Of a stretch of 64,000 nt of DNA, positions 26,377 through 33,838 are shown piece by piece (position 1 is the first letter of the stretch; each line of letters opens with the position of its first letter). A program made the position numbers and the translations under genes. The DNA is taken from assembly GCF_027125355.1 (NCBI RefSeq), contig NZ_CP114052.1:1931030-1995029 (forward strand). The letters run 5' to 3'. This stretch comes from Peptostreptococcus equinus. GTDB taxonomy: Bacteria > Bacillota > Clostridia > Peptostreptococcales > Peptostreptococcaceae. The notes under the pieces were generated by a model, which was given only the letters and a program-made list of their open reading frames with translations, had not been told where the DNA came from and made no database searches.

Positions 26377-27159
26377 TTATCTTTTTACTATCATAGATAG
26401 TATTAGTGTAAGCACTCCTAGGAGTACAATTGTTCCTCCTGGTTTTAAGCCAAAATAATATGATAAACTTAAACCTACTATTGTAAATATTATAGCTAAT
26501 ATTATTGATATTATTACCGTTAGTTTATAACTTTTTGTAAATCTCATAGCACATGCCACTGGTATTACCATTATTGATGATACAATTAGTGCACCTACAG
26601 TCCTAGATGCTATTGATACTGTCAAAGCTGTAAGTATGGTAAATACAAAATTTACTGCTCTTACAGGAACCCCAGACAACCTTGCTCCATTTTCGTCAAA
26701 GGCAATATGCATCAATTCCTTGTACAATAATATAAAAACAAGCATAACTATTATAGATAATGCTATTACTAAGTAAAGTTCAAAATCTGTAATAGCAACT
26801 ATACTACCAAATAAAAAACTTGTAAATCCAGCTGAATTTGAAGTAAATCCAGATAGCACACCTGCTAGACCTACACCGGCAGACATTATTATAGCTATAG
26901 AAATTTCTGAGTACTTTGGAAACTTTTTTCTAATAAAGTCTATTCCAAAACCAGCAAAAACTGTTATTATTACGGCTCCCAAAACTGGATTTATTCCTAA
27001 TAATAAACCTCCTGCTACACCCGCCAAAGATGTATGGGAAAGTGCATCACCAAGCATTGATAGTCTCTTTAATACAATTGTAACACCAATACAAGGAATA
27101 ATAGCCGCCAGTAATATTCCAACCAAGAAGGCTTTTCTCATAAATTCATACTCTAACAT
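26377..27159 (-). CDS. znuB: Metal ABC transporter permease (zinc type)
   Basis: ABC-3 family membrane permease of 260 aa with about seven or eight helices. Visible features are PCIGVTIVLKRLSMLGDALSH near residue 22 and RTVGALIVSSIMVIPVACA near residue 190, both characteristic of ZnuB/MntB/TroC-type permeases. It overlaps znuC by 7 bp and is last in the minus-strand run. Zinc rather than manganese is favoured by the His-rich ZnuA-like binding protein and the CobW genes, but this is not proof. Confidence 0.9.
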   Translation of the reverse strand: MLEYEFMRKAFLVGILLAAIIPCIGVTIVLKRLSMLGDALSHTSLAGVAGGLLLGINPVLGAVIITVFAGFGIDFIRKKFPKYSEISIAIIMSAGVGLAGVLSGFTSNSAGFTSFLFGSIVAITDFELYLVIALSIIVMLVFILLYKELMHIAFDENGARLSGVPVRAVNFVFTILTALTVSIASRTVGALIVSSIMVIPVACAMRFTKSYKLTVIISIILAIIFTIVGLSLSYYFGLKPGGTIVLLGVLTLILSMIVKR

Positions 27160-27827
27160 CCTATAACCTCCTCAGAAAAATCATCTAATTCCAATATCTT
27201 TGTTGCATGACTTTTAATCTTTTTTATATCATGTGAAATCATAACAATACTAATATTCTTATTTTTGTGAAGATTGTCGAGTAAAGAGTATAGTGATTCT
27301 ACCGACTTATGATCAATACCAGTAGTAGGTTCATCTAATATCAACAATTCTGGATTGTTTACTATAGCCTTTGCAATCATAACTCTTTGTTGTTGACCAC
27401 CTGATAAATCCGAAAACTTACTTTTTTCATAGTCAAGCATATCCACTGTTTGAAGAGCTTTTTTTACCATTTCTTTATGTTTTACTTTTGAAAATTTAAA
27501 TAAACCAATTTCTCTGTATAGATTCATCATAACAATTTCTCTAACCGTAGCAGGAAAATCAATACCTGTAGATAATCCGACCTGGGATACATATCCTATA
27601 TTAGAGGTAAATTTTCCTATTGCAGGATTTTTTCCATACAACAAAATTTCCCCTTTGCTTGGTTTTAATATTCCCAACATAAGTTTAATGAGAGTACTTT
27701 TTCCACTACCATTTGATCCTATTATTCCTAAATAATCTCCACTATATATATCCAAATCTAAATTTTCTATTACATACTCTTTATCATATTTAAAATACAT
27801 ATTTTTAATTTCTATAAGTTTTTTCAT
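27153..27827 (-). CDS. znuC: Metal ABC transporter ATP-binding protein (zinc type)
   Basis: ATPase of 224 aa that powers the ZnuB permease. Walker A is GSNGSGKST (about residue 38), the signature is LSGGQQQRVMIAKAI and Walker B is LLILDEPTTGID. It lies between znuA and znuB but is separated from znuA by 160 bp holding a hairpin, so znuCB may be expressed below znuA or from a second promoter. The ATG is preceded by a GGAGAGGAAA stretch. Confidence 0.92.
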   Translation of the reverse strand: MKKLIEIKNMYFKYDKEYVIENLDLDIYSGDYLGIIGSNGSGKSTLIKLMLGILKPSKGEILLYGKNPAIGKFTSNIGYVSQVGLSTGIDFPATVREIVMMNLYREIGLFKFSKVKHKEMVKKALQTVDMLDYEKSKFSDLSGGQQQRVMIAKAIVNNPELLILDEPTTGIDHKSVESLYSLLDNLHKNKNISIVMISHDIKKIKSHATKILELDDFSEEVIGC

Positions 27828-27928
27828 TTATTTCCTCTCCAAAAATGCTATTTTATATAATTATAAATAATAGAGATAATTACAATCTTAAAATTATGAT
27901 TATCTATATTATTTATCCTATACTTAAC

Positions 27929-27961
27929 AAAATGTCTACCCATAAATTGGATAGACATTTT
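27929..27961 (-). terminator. Hairpin between znuA and znuC
   Basis: AAAATGTCTACC (27929-27940) pairs with GGATAGACATTTT (27949-27961) with one bulged base. The T-run after it is short and interrupted, so partial termination or mRNA processing between znuA and znuCB is more likely than a full stop. Confidence 0.55.
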
Positions 27962-27986
27962 AATTAAGAAACTACATTAGCATTTA

Positions 27987-29015
27987 TTATTTCAAAGCTT
28001 TTAATAATACATTTAGATTATTTTCCATTATAGAGAAATAATCTTCTCCCTTATCTAACTGGTCTTTTGTCAACCCTTCTAGCGGATTTAATACTTCTGT
28101 TTGAGCTCCTACTTCCTTTGCTATTGTCTTTGATACCTTTGGGCTCACTAGTTCTTCAAAAAATATATATTTAACATTATTTTCTTTTGCGAACTTTGTA
28201 ATTTCAGCCATTCTTGATGCATCAGGCTCAGAATCCGGTGATAGGCCTTCAATTCCTATCTGCTTTAAACCATAAGCATTTGCTAAATAACCAAAAGCTT
28301 CATGAGATACTATTATATCCTTTTTCTGAGTTTTTGACAATTCAGTCTTAAATTTGTTGTCAAGCTTATCCATTTTTTCTGAATTCATTTTAAAATTTTC
28401 CTCGTAGTATGCCTTATTCTTAGGATCAGCCTTTATAAAAGCATCTTTAATATTCTTCATTTCTATTTTAGCATTTTGAGGATTTAGCCAAACATGAGGA
28501 TCATATTCCCCATAATCATGTTCATGTTTGTCCTCATCTTTTTCATGATCATTGTGGTCCTTATCTCCTTTTTCATGATCATCTTTGTCTTTTGCATCGT
28601 CATGATCGTGATCATGATCTTCTTCAGATTTTAATAAACTTATCCCCTTTGAAGCTTCTACCTGCACTAATTTATTATTTTTAACATTATCAGATACTTT
28701 ATCTGCCCATGCTTCCATTCCTGCACCGCTGTATATAAAGACATCTGATTCACCAATTTTAGCTAAATCTTGCGGACTTGGCTCCCAATCATGCGGCTCT
28801 GTACCAGCTGGCACGAGATTTTTGACTTCTATCTTATCCCCACCTATTTTTTTTGCAAAATCATACATTGGATAGAAGCTAGTATATACTTTTATCTTTT
28901 CACCGCTTTTGCGTGTATTCTTAACATCTCCTGACGTATTATTTGAGCTACATCCTGACAGAGCTATGGCTGATACTGTTAGTAGAGCTACTAATTTTTT
29001 TGAAATTTTTTTCAT
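27987..29015 (-). CDS. znuA: Zinc ABC transporter substrate-binding lipoprotein
   Basis: Cluster A-I metal-binding lipoprotein of 342 aa. The signal ends in a lipobox, LSGCSS (Cys22). The metal ligands of the family are visible: His in GTEPHDWEPS, His in DPHVWLNP, His in VSHEAFGYL, and a Glu or Asp near the C-terminus. A long His/Asp/Lys-rich loop (about residues 134-170, with HDHDHDD and HEHD) is the hallmark of zinc-specific members. It is preceded by a TTGACA-N17-TATACT promoter and an 18-bp palindrome, consistent with Zur control. Confidence 0.93.
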   Translation of the reverse strand: MKKISKKLVALLTVSAIALSGCSSNNTSGDVKNTRKSGEKIKVYTSFYPMYDFAKKIGGDKIEVKNLVPAGTEPHDWEPSPQDLAKIGESDVFIYSGAGMEAWADKVSDNVKNNKLVQVEASKGISLLKSEEDHDHDHDDAKDKDDHEKGDKDHNDHEKDEDKHEHDYGEYDPHVWLNPQNAKIEMKNIKDAFIKADPKNKAYYEENFKMNSEKMDKLDNKFKTELSKTQKKDIIVSHEAFGYLANAYGLKQIGIEGLSPDSEPDASRMAEITKFAKENNVKYIFFEELVSPKVSKTIAKEVGAQTEVLNPLEGLTKDQLDKGEDYFSIMENNLNVLLKALK

Positions 29016-29093
29016 AACTGCTATTATACCTCCTATAAAAATGTATTTTAAAAATATCTTTAAATTAAATATTTTTCAAAATCGCTAATGAAA

Positions 29094-29111
29094 ATGCATT
29101 TGCAAATGCAT
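29094..29111 (-). promoter_or_regulatory. Palindromic operator candidate of znuA
   Basis: ATGCATTTGCAAATGCAT is a perfect 18-bp palindrome at about +15 to +32 of the predicted transcript. A second overlapping dyad, AATGCA-N7-TGCATT, reaches toward the promoter. The position suits a repressor such as the Fur-family protein encoded 200 bp away; the link is inference. Confidence 0.55.
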
Positions 29112-29131
29112 AACTTTTGCATTTTATTATG

Positions 29132-29160
29132 AGTATATTACCCTTAATAATTTTTGTCAA
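29132..29160 (-). promoter_or_regulatory. Promoter of znuA
   Basis: A perfect TTGACA (29155-29160) and TATACT (29132-29137) with 17-nt spacing on the minus strand. The leader to the znuA ATG is about 110 nt. Confidence 0.75.
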
Positions 29161-29260
29161 ACAGTTTTTACTTACAAATACAATAATTTTAGGAAATATT
29201 TTTATACAAAAATATTTTGTTAAAATTATGTTATTTCTATCATATTATTTAATTAAATGT

Positions 29261-29282
29261 TATAATGAATATTATCATTCAT
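29261..29282 (+). promoter_or_regulatory. -10 element and dyad upstream of the Fur-family gene
   Basis: TATAAT (29261-29266) overlaps the dyad ATGAAT-N6-ATTCAT (29265-29282), which includes ATTATCA, a common Fur-box half. Autoregulation is plausible; no strong -35 was seen. Confidence 0.45.
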
Positions 29283-29313
29283 GAAAATTTAAATTACGAT
29301 AGGAAGTGATTTT

Positions 29314-29769
29314 TTGGAAAATAATTATTATAATAAACAGAAAGAGATATTCACAAAAGAAAATGCTAATTTATTAAAGTCAGCTAATCTTAAAACAACT
29401 AAAAAAAGACTATTTTTAATAGACTGCCTAAAAAAATCCGAAGGTCCATTAACCGCTGAAGAAATACATAGAAAATTAAGACAAGATATAAATATAAATT
29501 TGTCAACTGTATATAGAGCCTTAAGTTCCCTAACTGAAGCTAATATAATAATAAGACAGGTTTTATCTGATGGAAACAGTGTCTTTCAGTTAAATTCTGA
29601 CCAACATAGACATATACTTACATGCAAAGATTGTGGTAAAATAACATATATAGATGTATGTCCTATTGATTCAGTACACAAAGAAATTGAAGATGCTACT
29701 GGATATGATATATTATCCCATAATCTTGAATTTATAGGAGTTTGTCCTGAATGCAAAAATAAAAAATAA
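29314..29769 (+). CDS. Fur-family metalloregulator (Zur-like by context)
   Basis: A 151-aa winged-helix repressor with a C-terminal metal-binding/dimerisation domain. The DNA-binding helix region includes LSTVYRALSSL; the metal region has HRHILTCKDCGK and VCPECK, giving the two CxxC pairs of the structural zinc site. Fur, Zur and PerR cannot be separated by eye. The adjacent divergent znuA with a palindromic operator and the CobW genes favour Zur. Translation probably starts at TTG 29314, with AGGAAGTG five bases upstream. Confidence 0.85.
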   Translation: MENNYYNKQKEIFTKENANLLKSANLKTTKKRLFLIDCLKKSEGPLTAEEIHRKLRQDININLSTVYRALSSLTEANIIIRQVLSDGNSVFQLNSDQHRHILTCKDCGKITYIDVCPIDSVHKEIEDATGYDILSHNLEFIGVCPECKNKK

Positions 29770-29873
29770 AAATACGTTTTTTATGTTAGGGTTTTAAAAT
29801 GCTGGGTATATTATTACCATAGCAATTTAATATAAAAATTATTAATACTTAATAAAACAAGGAGGAAATTATT

Positions 29874-30038
29874 ATGAAAAAATATGTATGTGATGTATGT
29901 GGTTATGTTTATGATCCAGAGGTAGGAGATCCAGATTCAGGAATCAAACCAGGAACTGCTTTTGAAGATATTCCAGACGATTGGGAATGTCCAGACTGTG
30001 GTGTAACTAAGGAAGATTTCTCACCAGTAGAAGACTAA
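29874..30038 (+). CDS. Rubredoxin
   Basis: A 54-aa iron protein that transfers single electrons in the cytosol. The four iron-binding cysteines are in CDVCGY (Cys6, Cys9) and ECPDCGV (Cys39, Cys42), with the usual YDPEVGDPD and IPDDWECP segments. It has a strong GGAGG ribosome binding site. It is separate from the upstream Fur-family gene (104 bp) and ends at its own terminator. Likely partners are oxygen or peroxide reductases such as the rubrerythrin type; none is adjacent. Confidence 0.97.
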   Translation: MKKYVCDVCGYVYDPEVGDPDSGIKPGTAFEDIPDDWECPDCGVTKEDFSPVED

Positions 30039-30051
30039 TTAAGAATTCTTG

Positions 30052-30078
30052 AAGCTAGGGCTTAGCCCTAGCTTTTTT
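30052..30078 (+). terminator. Terminator of the rubredoxin gene
   Basis: AAGCTAGGGC (30052-30061) and GCCCTAGCTT (30065-30074) form a 10-bp stem with a TTA loop, followed by a T-run to 30078. Confidence 0.93.
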
Positions 30079-30154
30079 ATTTAAATAAAAAGATGAAATT
30101 AATACACATATGCTTTATAATAATATTAATAAAGCAAGAGTGAAAGGAGATTAT

Positions 30155-30955
30155 ATGTTAAAGTACTGTTCTATAGGGAGTGGCAGTAGTGGAAATTGTC
30201 ACTATGTAGGATATAAAAATACAAATATACTAATAGATGCTGGTCTGAGTGGTAAAAAGATTACTAATGGACTAAGTGATATTGATATAGATTCAAATAA
30301 ATTAGATGGAATTTTCATTACACATGAACACTCAGATCATATAAAAGGAGTAGGTATACTTTCTAGAAAATTTGACCTTCCAATTTTTACAAACTATAAT
30401 ACATGGATGGCAATAAAGAATAAAATTGGCAAGGTAAATGAAGATAATGTTGTTATTTTTGAAAATGATAAAATTTATAGTGTTGGAGACATCGCTATAA
30501 AGCCATTTTCTATTAACCATGATGCTGCAGATCCAGTTGGTTTTAGTATTGTAAATGAAAAAGAACAAAAAATTTCTATAGCTACTGATATAGGTTTTGT
30601 CTCAGATGATATAAAGCAAAATATAATGGGTTCTGATCTCGTAATCTTAGAATCTAATTATGATAAAGAAATGTTATTGATGGGCTCTTATACTTATTCA
30701 CTAAAAAAGAGAGTAATGTCTAATATAGGACACTTATCTAATGAAGATTCTGCAAAATTTCAAGCAGAACTAATAGAAAATGGGACAGAAAATATCCTGC
30801 TTGCTCACTTGAGTAGAGAGAATAATTTTCCTCAACTTGCATTTGAAACATCAAATCATATATTGTCAGAAAAAGGTATAAAAATAGGAAAAGATGTCAA
30901 TCTAAATATTCTAATGAGAGATACAGTATCAAATATATTCGAGGTAAAAAAATAA
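30155..30955 (+). CDS. MBL-fold metal-dependent hydrolase (WalJ/YycJ-like)
   Basis: A 266-aa metallo-beta-lactamase-fold protein with GSGSSGNCHYV at the N-terminus, THEHSDH (HxHxDH metal motif, near residue 60), and NHDAADPVGF and LAHLSRENN for the other ligands. This is the WalJ/YycJ type, which in other Firmicutes lies next to rlmH and affects DNA repair and replication-division coupling. The ATG at 30155, behind AAAGGAG, is preferred over one at 30110. It abuts rlmH (start follows the stop directly) as in the conserved walJ-rlmH pair. Confidence 0.88.
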   Translation: MLKYCSIGSGSSGNCHYVGYKNTNILIDAGLSGKKITNGLSDIDIDSNKLDGIFITHEHSDHIKGVGILSRKFDLPIFTNYNTWMAIKNKIGKVNEDNVVIFENDKIYSVGDIAIKPFSINHDAADPVGFSIVNEKEQKISIATDIGFVSDDIKQNIMGSDLVILESNYDKEMLLMGSYTYSLKKRVMSNIGHLSNEDSAKFQAELIENGTENILLAHLSRENNFPQLAFETSNHILSEKGIKIGKDVNLNILMRDTVSNIFEVKK

Positions 30956-31438
30956 ATGCTAAAGATAAGTATAATTTCAGTAGGTAAGATAAAAGAAAAA
31001 TATATCAAAATGGGCATTGACGAATTCACAAAGAGATTGTCAAAGTATTGTAAACTCGAGATAATAGAAATTCCAGATGAAAAAGCTCCAGAAAATCTGA
31101 GTTCTAGGGAAATGGAATTAATAAAAGACAAGGAAGCAAATGGTATAATTTCTAAAATAAAGGATAACTCATTTGTTATTTCACTTGCAATTGATGGTAA
31201 AAAAATGACTTCTGAGAATTTGGCTAAAAAAATAAATCAAATTTCCTTAAGTGGTCAAAGTCATATATATTTTATAATAGGTGGATCCTTAGGTCTCTCT
31301 GATATGGTTTTAAGTTCTTCCGATTTGAAACTTTCTTTTTCAGATATGACATTTCCACACCAATTGATGAGACTGATATTATTAGAACAAATATATAGAA
31401 CTTTTAGAATAAATAATAAAGAGCCATATCACAAATAA
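30956..31438 (+). CDS. rlmH: 23S rRNA pseudouridine-1915 N3-methyltransferase RlmH
   Basis: SPOUT-class methyltransferase acting on m3-psi1915 of helix 69 in the 70S ribosome. At 160 aa it has the full fold: KISIISVGKIKEKYI at the N-terminus, IDGKKMTSE in the middle, and FIIGGSLGLSD with FPHQLMRLILLEQIYR forming the cofactor knot. It ends in EPYHK, matching the family's conserved C-terminus. It starts immediately after the upstream stop, implying coupled translation. Confidence 0.97.
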   Translation: MLKISIISVGKIKEKYIKMGIDEFTKRLSKYCKLEIIEIPDEKAPENLSSREMELIKDKEANGIISKIKDNSFVISLAIDGKKMTSENLAKKINQISLSGQSHIYFIIGGSLGLSDMVLSSSDLKLSFSDMTFPHQLMRLILLEQIYRTFRINNKEPYHK

Positions 31439-31481
31439 CATATTTGTCTATGGTTTTATATGTTAAAGGGGGGATATTTTT

Positions 31482-32552
31482 ATGTTTTTCAGGTCAAAAA
31501 CAAAAGAACTTTACAATGATATATTAGTCCCTAGTTTATTTTTAGATATGTACTTACCTATATGTACGGGTAATCAATTAAAGGTATACTTATTAGGTTA
31601 TAGAGAAGCTTTATTTTTCAATGGTATTAACAACAGGAATATAGATAATAAAGAAATTTCAAAAATACTAAATATTTCTATAGATGAAGTCCTAGAAGCT
31701 TGGATATTTTGGGAGAGAATGGGTGTAATAAAAATACACGATAAAGACCAAAAAAATATAATTGAATTCATAGACTTAAAAACAGAGTATTTAAAAAGCC
31801 ATAATAATGATGGTATTTCTGATGAAGATGATAACATAAATAAATCAAATGATATAGATTCGTCTATTGAAACCTACTCTTCTCAAAATTTAGTCAATAT
31901 GTATGAAAACATAGAAGCTATTAGCGCAAGACCACTTACTCCTAATGAAAGACTTGATTTATTAAATGCTATAGAAAAATACAATATAGATTCTCAACTT
32001 GTTGTACACGCTTTTGAAAGTGTTGCTCGTGAAACTGGTAGAATTAAGTCTATAAAATATATTATAGCTATTTTAAAATCTTGGTTTGATAATTCTATCA
32101 AGACTAAAGAAGATTTAATGATATATGAAAAAAATAGATCAGAAAAAAATGATATATATAGAGTTATATTCTCAAATTTAGGATTTAATAGAATGCCTAC
32201 AAGCTATGAAAAAGAGACTATAGACACATGGTTCGAAGATTATCATATGAGTATGGAAATGGTAATGAAGGCTTGTTCAAAATCTATAAATACACCAAAT
32301 CCTAATATAAAATATTTAGATAAGATAATTTCTAACTGGTATAATTCTGGAATTAGAACTTTAGAGGATGTAGAAAAAGAAGATATTGCTTATGCAAAGA
32401 AAAAGGCTGAAAAAACTCAATATAAAGCAAATCCATCTAAATCTTCTTCCTCCCAGAAAAGAACTAAATTCCACAATTTTAAGCCTAGCCTAACAGGAAA
32501 ATATTCAAATGAAGAACTAAATAATCTTATTAAAAATCTAAATAAAAAATAG
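31482..32552 (+). CDS. DnaD-domain replication initiation protein
   Basis: A 356-aa protein of the DnaD/DnaB-primosome family of Firmicutes. The N-terminal part (about 1-90) looks like the winged-helix DDBH1 domain. Two DDBH2 repeats follow: about residues 140-210 (MYENIEAISARPLTPNE to WFDNSI) and 225-300 (YRVIFSNLGFNRMPTSYE to WYNSGI). The tail is Lys/Ser rich. The role is helicase loading at origins or restart sites. It is 11 bp ahead of a DnaI-like loader gene, so the pair is probably one functional unit. Whether it equals B. subtilis DnaD or DnaB is uncertain. Confidence 0.85.
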   Translation: MFFRSKTKELYNDILVPSLFLDMYLPICTGNQLKVYLLGYREALFFNGINNRNIDNKEISKILNISIDEVLEAWIFWERMGVIKIHDKDQKNIIEFIDLKTEYLKSHNNDGISDEDDNINKSNDIDSSIETYSSQNLVNMYENIEAISARPLTPNERLDLLNAIEKYNIDSQLVVHAFESVARETGRIKSIKYIIAILKSWFDNSIKTKEDLMIYEKNRSEKNDIYRVIFSNLGFNRMPTSYEKETIDTWFEDYHMSMEMVMKACSKSINTPNPNIKYLDKIISNWYNSGIRTLEDVEKEDIAYAKKKAEKTQYKANPSKSSSSQKRTKFHNFKPSLTGKYSNEELNNLIKNLNKK

Positions 32553-32563
32553 TAGGTGATATT

Positions 32564-33550
32564 ATGAATGCTGAAAAAATACGTGATATTATGCTGGAAT
32601 ATCAGCATAGACAAGACTATAACAAAGAAATATTAGAAAATAAAATAAAGGAAATACATGAAAAAATACCTCAGATAAAATTAATTGATCAAAATATTAA
32701 TAGACTTGGACTAGACATTACTCGTTCTATAATTATGGACAAATCAGAAGAAGAAATAAAACATCTTGAAGAGCAACAAGCTGCTTACATAGATGAAAAA
32801 ACATTAACGCTACTTAAAAATGGCATTGATCCCTCTTATTTAGAAATGGACTATTCATGCAATTCTTGTAAGGATACTGGTTTTTTAGAAAATGGTGAGA
32901 AATGTAATTGTTTAATACAAAGATTGCTTAATGATTCCTACAAAATGTCTAATCTAGGAGAGTTATTGAAGGAAGATAATTTTAATAATTTTTCTTTTGA
33001 CATATATTCAGACAAAATAGAAGAACATATGGAAGTATCTCCTAGAGAAAATATGAAAGATATCATGTTCAATGTGGATAATTTTATCTATAACTTTGAT
33101 GAATATCCAGTAAATCAAAAAAATAATTTAGTATTTTGGGGATCACCTGGTATTGGAAAAACTTTTATGTGTAGTTGTATAGCTGAAACTATATTAAATA
33201 TGGGTTATACAGTTATTTATCAGACCGCCTTTAACTTAATGGATATAATCAACAAATATAAATTTAAAACTGAATCATTTTCTGATATAGACGAAGAAAA
33301 TTTTAATAATCTATTTGAATCTGATTTATTGATAATAGATGACTTAGGAACTGAAATGGTAAATTCATTCACAGTATCAGAGTTATTTAATATAATTAAT
33401 TCTAGATTAAACTCCAAAAAGAAAACCATAATTTCTACCAATCTAGATATGGCATCTATTGGCGAAATTTATTCAGATAGGATTTTATCAAGATTAGTTG
33501 GTAATTTCAGATTTTTCGAATTTTATGGCGACGACTTAAGATTCAGATAA
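32564..33550 (+). CDS. DnaI/DnaC-like helicase loader ATPase
   Basis: AAA+ ATPase of 328 aa that loads the replicative helicase. An N-terminal helical domain is followed by a probable zinc-binding stretch (CNSCKDTGF then CNC, about residues 99-115), Walker A WGSPGIGKTF (about 195), Walker B LLIIDDLGTEM (about 262) and the sensor region ISTNLDM. It follows the DnaD-like gene and ends just before a cluster of DnaA-box-like sites. The replicative helicase gene itself lies on the opposite strand 288 bp away. Confidence 0.9.
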   Translation: MNAEKIRDIMLEYQHRQDYNKEILENKIKEIHEKIPQIKLIDQNINRLGLDITRSIIMDKSEEEIKHLEEQQAAYIDEKTLTLLKNGIDPSYLEMDYSCNSCKDTGFLENGEKCNCLIQRLLNDSYKMSNLGELLKEDNFNNFSFDIYSDKIEEHMEVSPRENMKDIMFNVDNFIYNFDEYPVNQKNNLVFWGSPGIGKTFMCSCIAETILNMGYTVIYQTAFNLMDIINKYKFKTESFSDIDEENFNNLFESDLLIIDDLGTEMVNSFTVSELFNIINSRLNSKKKTIISTNLDMASIGEIYSDRILSRLVGNFRFFEFYGDDLRFR

Positions 33551-33565
33551 TTTTTATACACACAC

Positions 33566-33696
33566 TTATCAACAGTATTTGTGGATAAACTTGTGGATTA
33601 TGTGAATAATGAAAACTGCTAAAATCAAGTTATTAACATATTATTAAAGAGTTATCCACAGATTTCTGTTGAAAAGAACATATTTTCTGTTGATAA
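33566..33696. promoter_or_regulatory. Cluster of six DnaA-box-like 9-mers
   Basis: Sites are TTATCAACA (33566-33574), TGTGGATAA (33580-33588), TGTGGATTA (33592-33600), TGTGAATAA (33601-33609), TTATCCACA (33652-33660) and TGTTGATAA (33688-33696). Two are perfect matches to TTATCCACA on either strand; the others differ at one base. The last two fall in the arms of a terminator-like hairpin. The surrounding sequence is very AT-rich. Confidence 0.6.
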
Positions 33697-33707
33697 CTCT
33701 TTTTTTT
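33646..33707 (+). terminator. Terminator after the helicase-loader gene
   Basis: AAAGAGTTATCCACAGA (33646-33662) pairs with 33686-33702 with a single mismatch. T residues run to 33707. The stem arms contain DnaA-box-like 9-mers, so the element may have two functions. Confidence 0.75.
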
Positions 33708-33838
33708 GCTACCATTTTTGAATAATATTCATTAATTTGGTTCATAATATATACTTATAATTTTTTTAATTATATAATATGTATTATATAAAATAATAAG
33801 TAATTTTCTATTTCTAATTAAATCTATATATTGATTAT

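Noticed and set aside
33551..33710. Chromosomal oriC
   Set aside because: The DnaA-box cluster is real, but the rpmH-rnpA-yidC block and the strand bias place the usual origin just beyond the right edge. I report it as a DnaA-binding candidate only.
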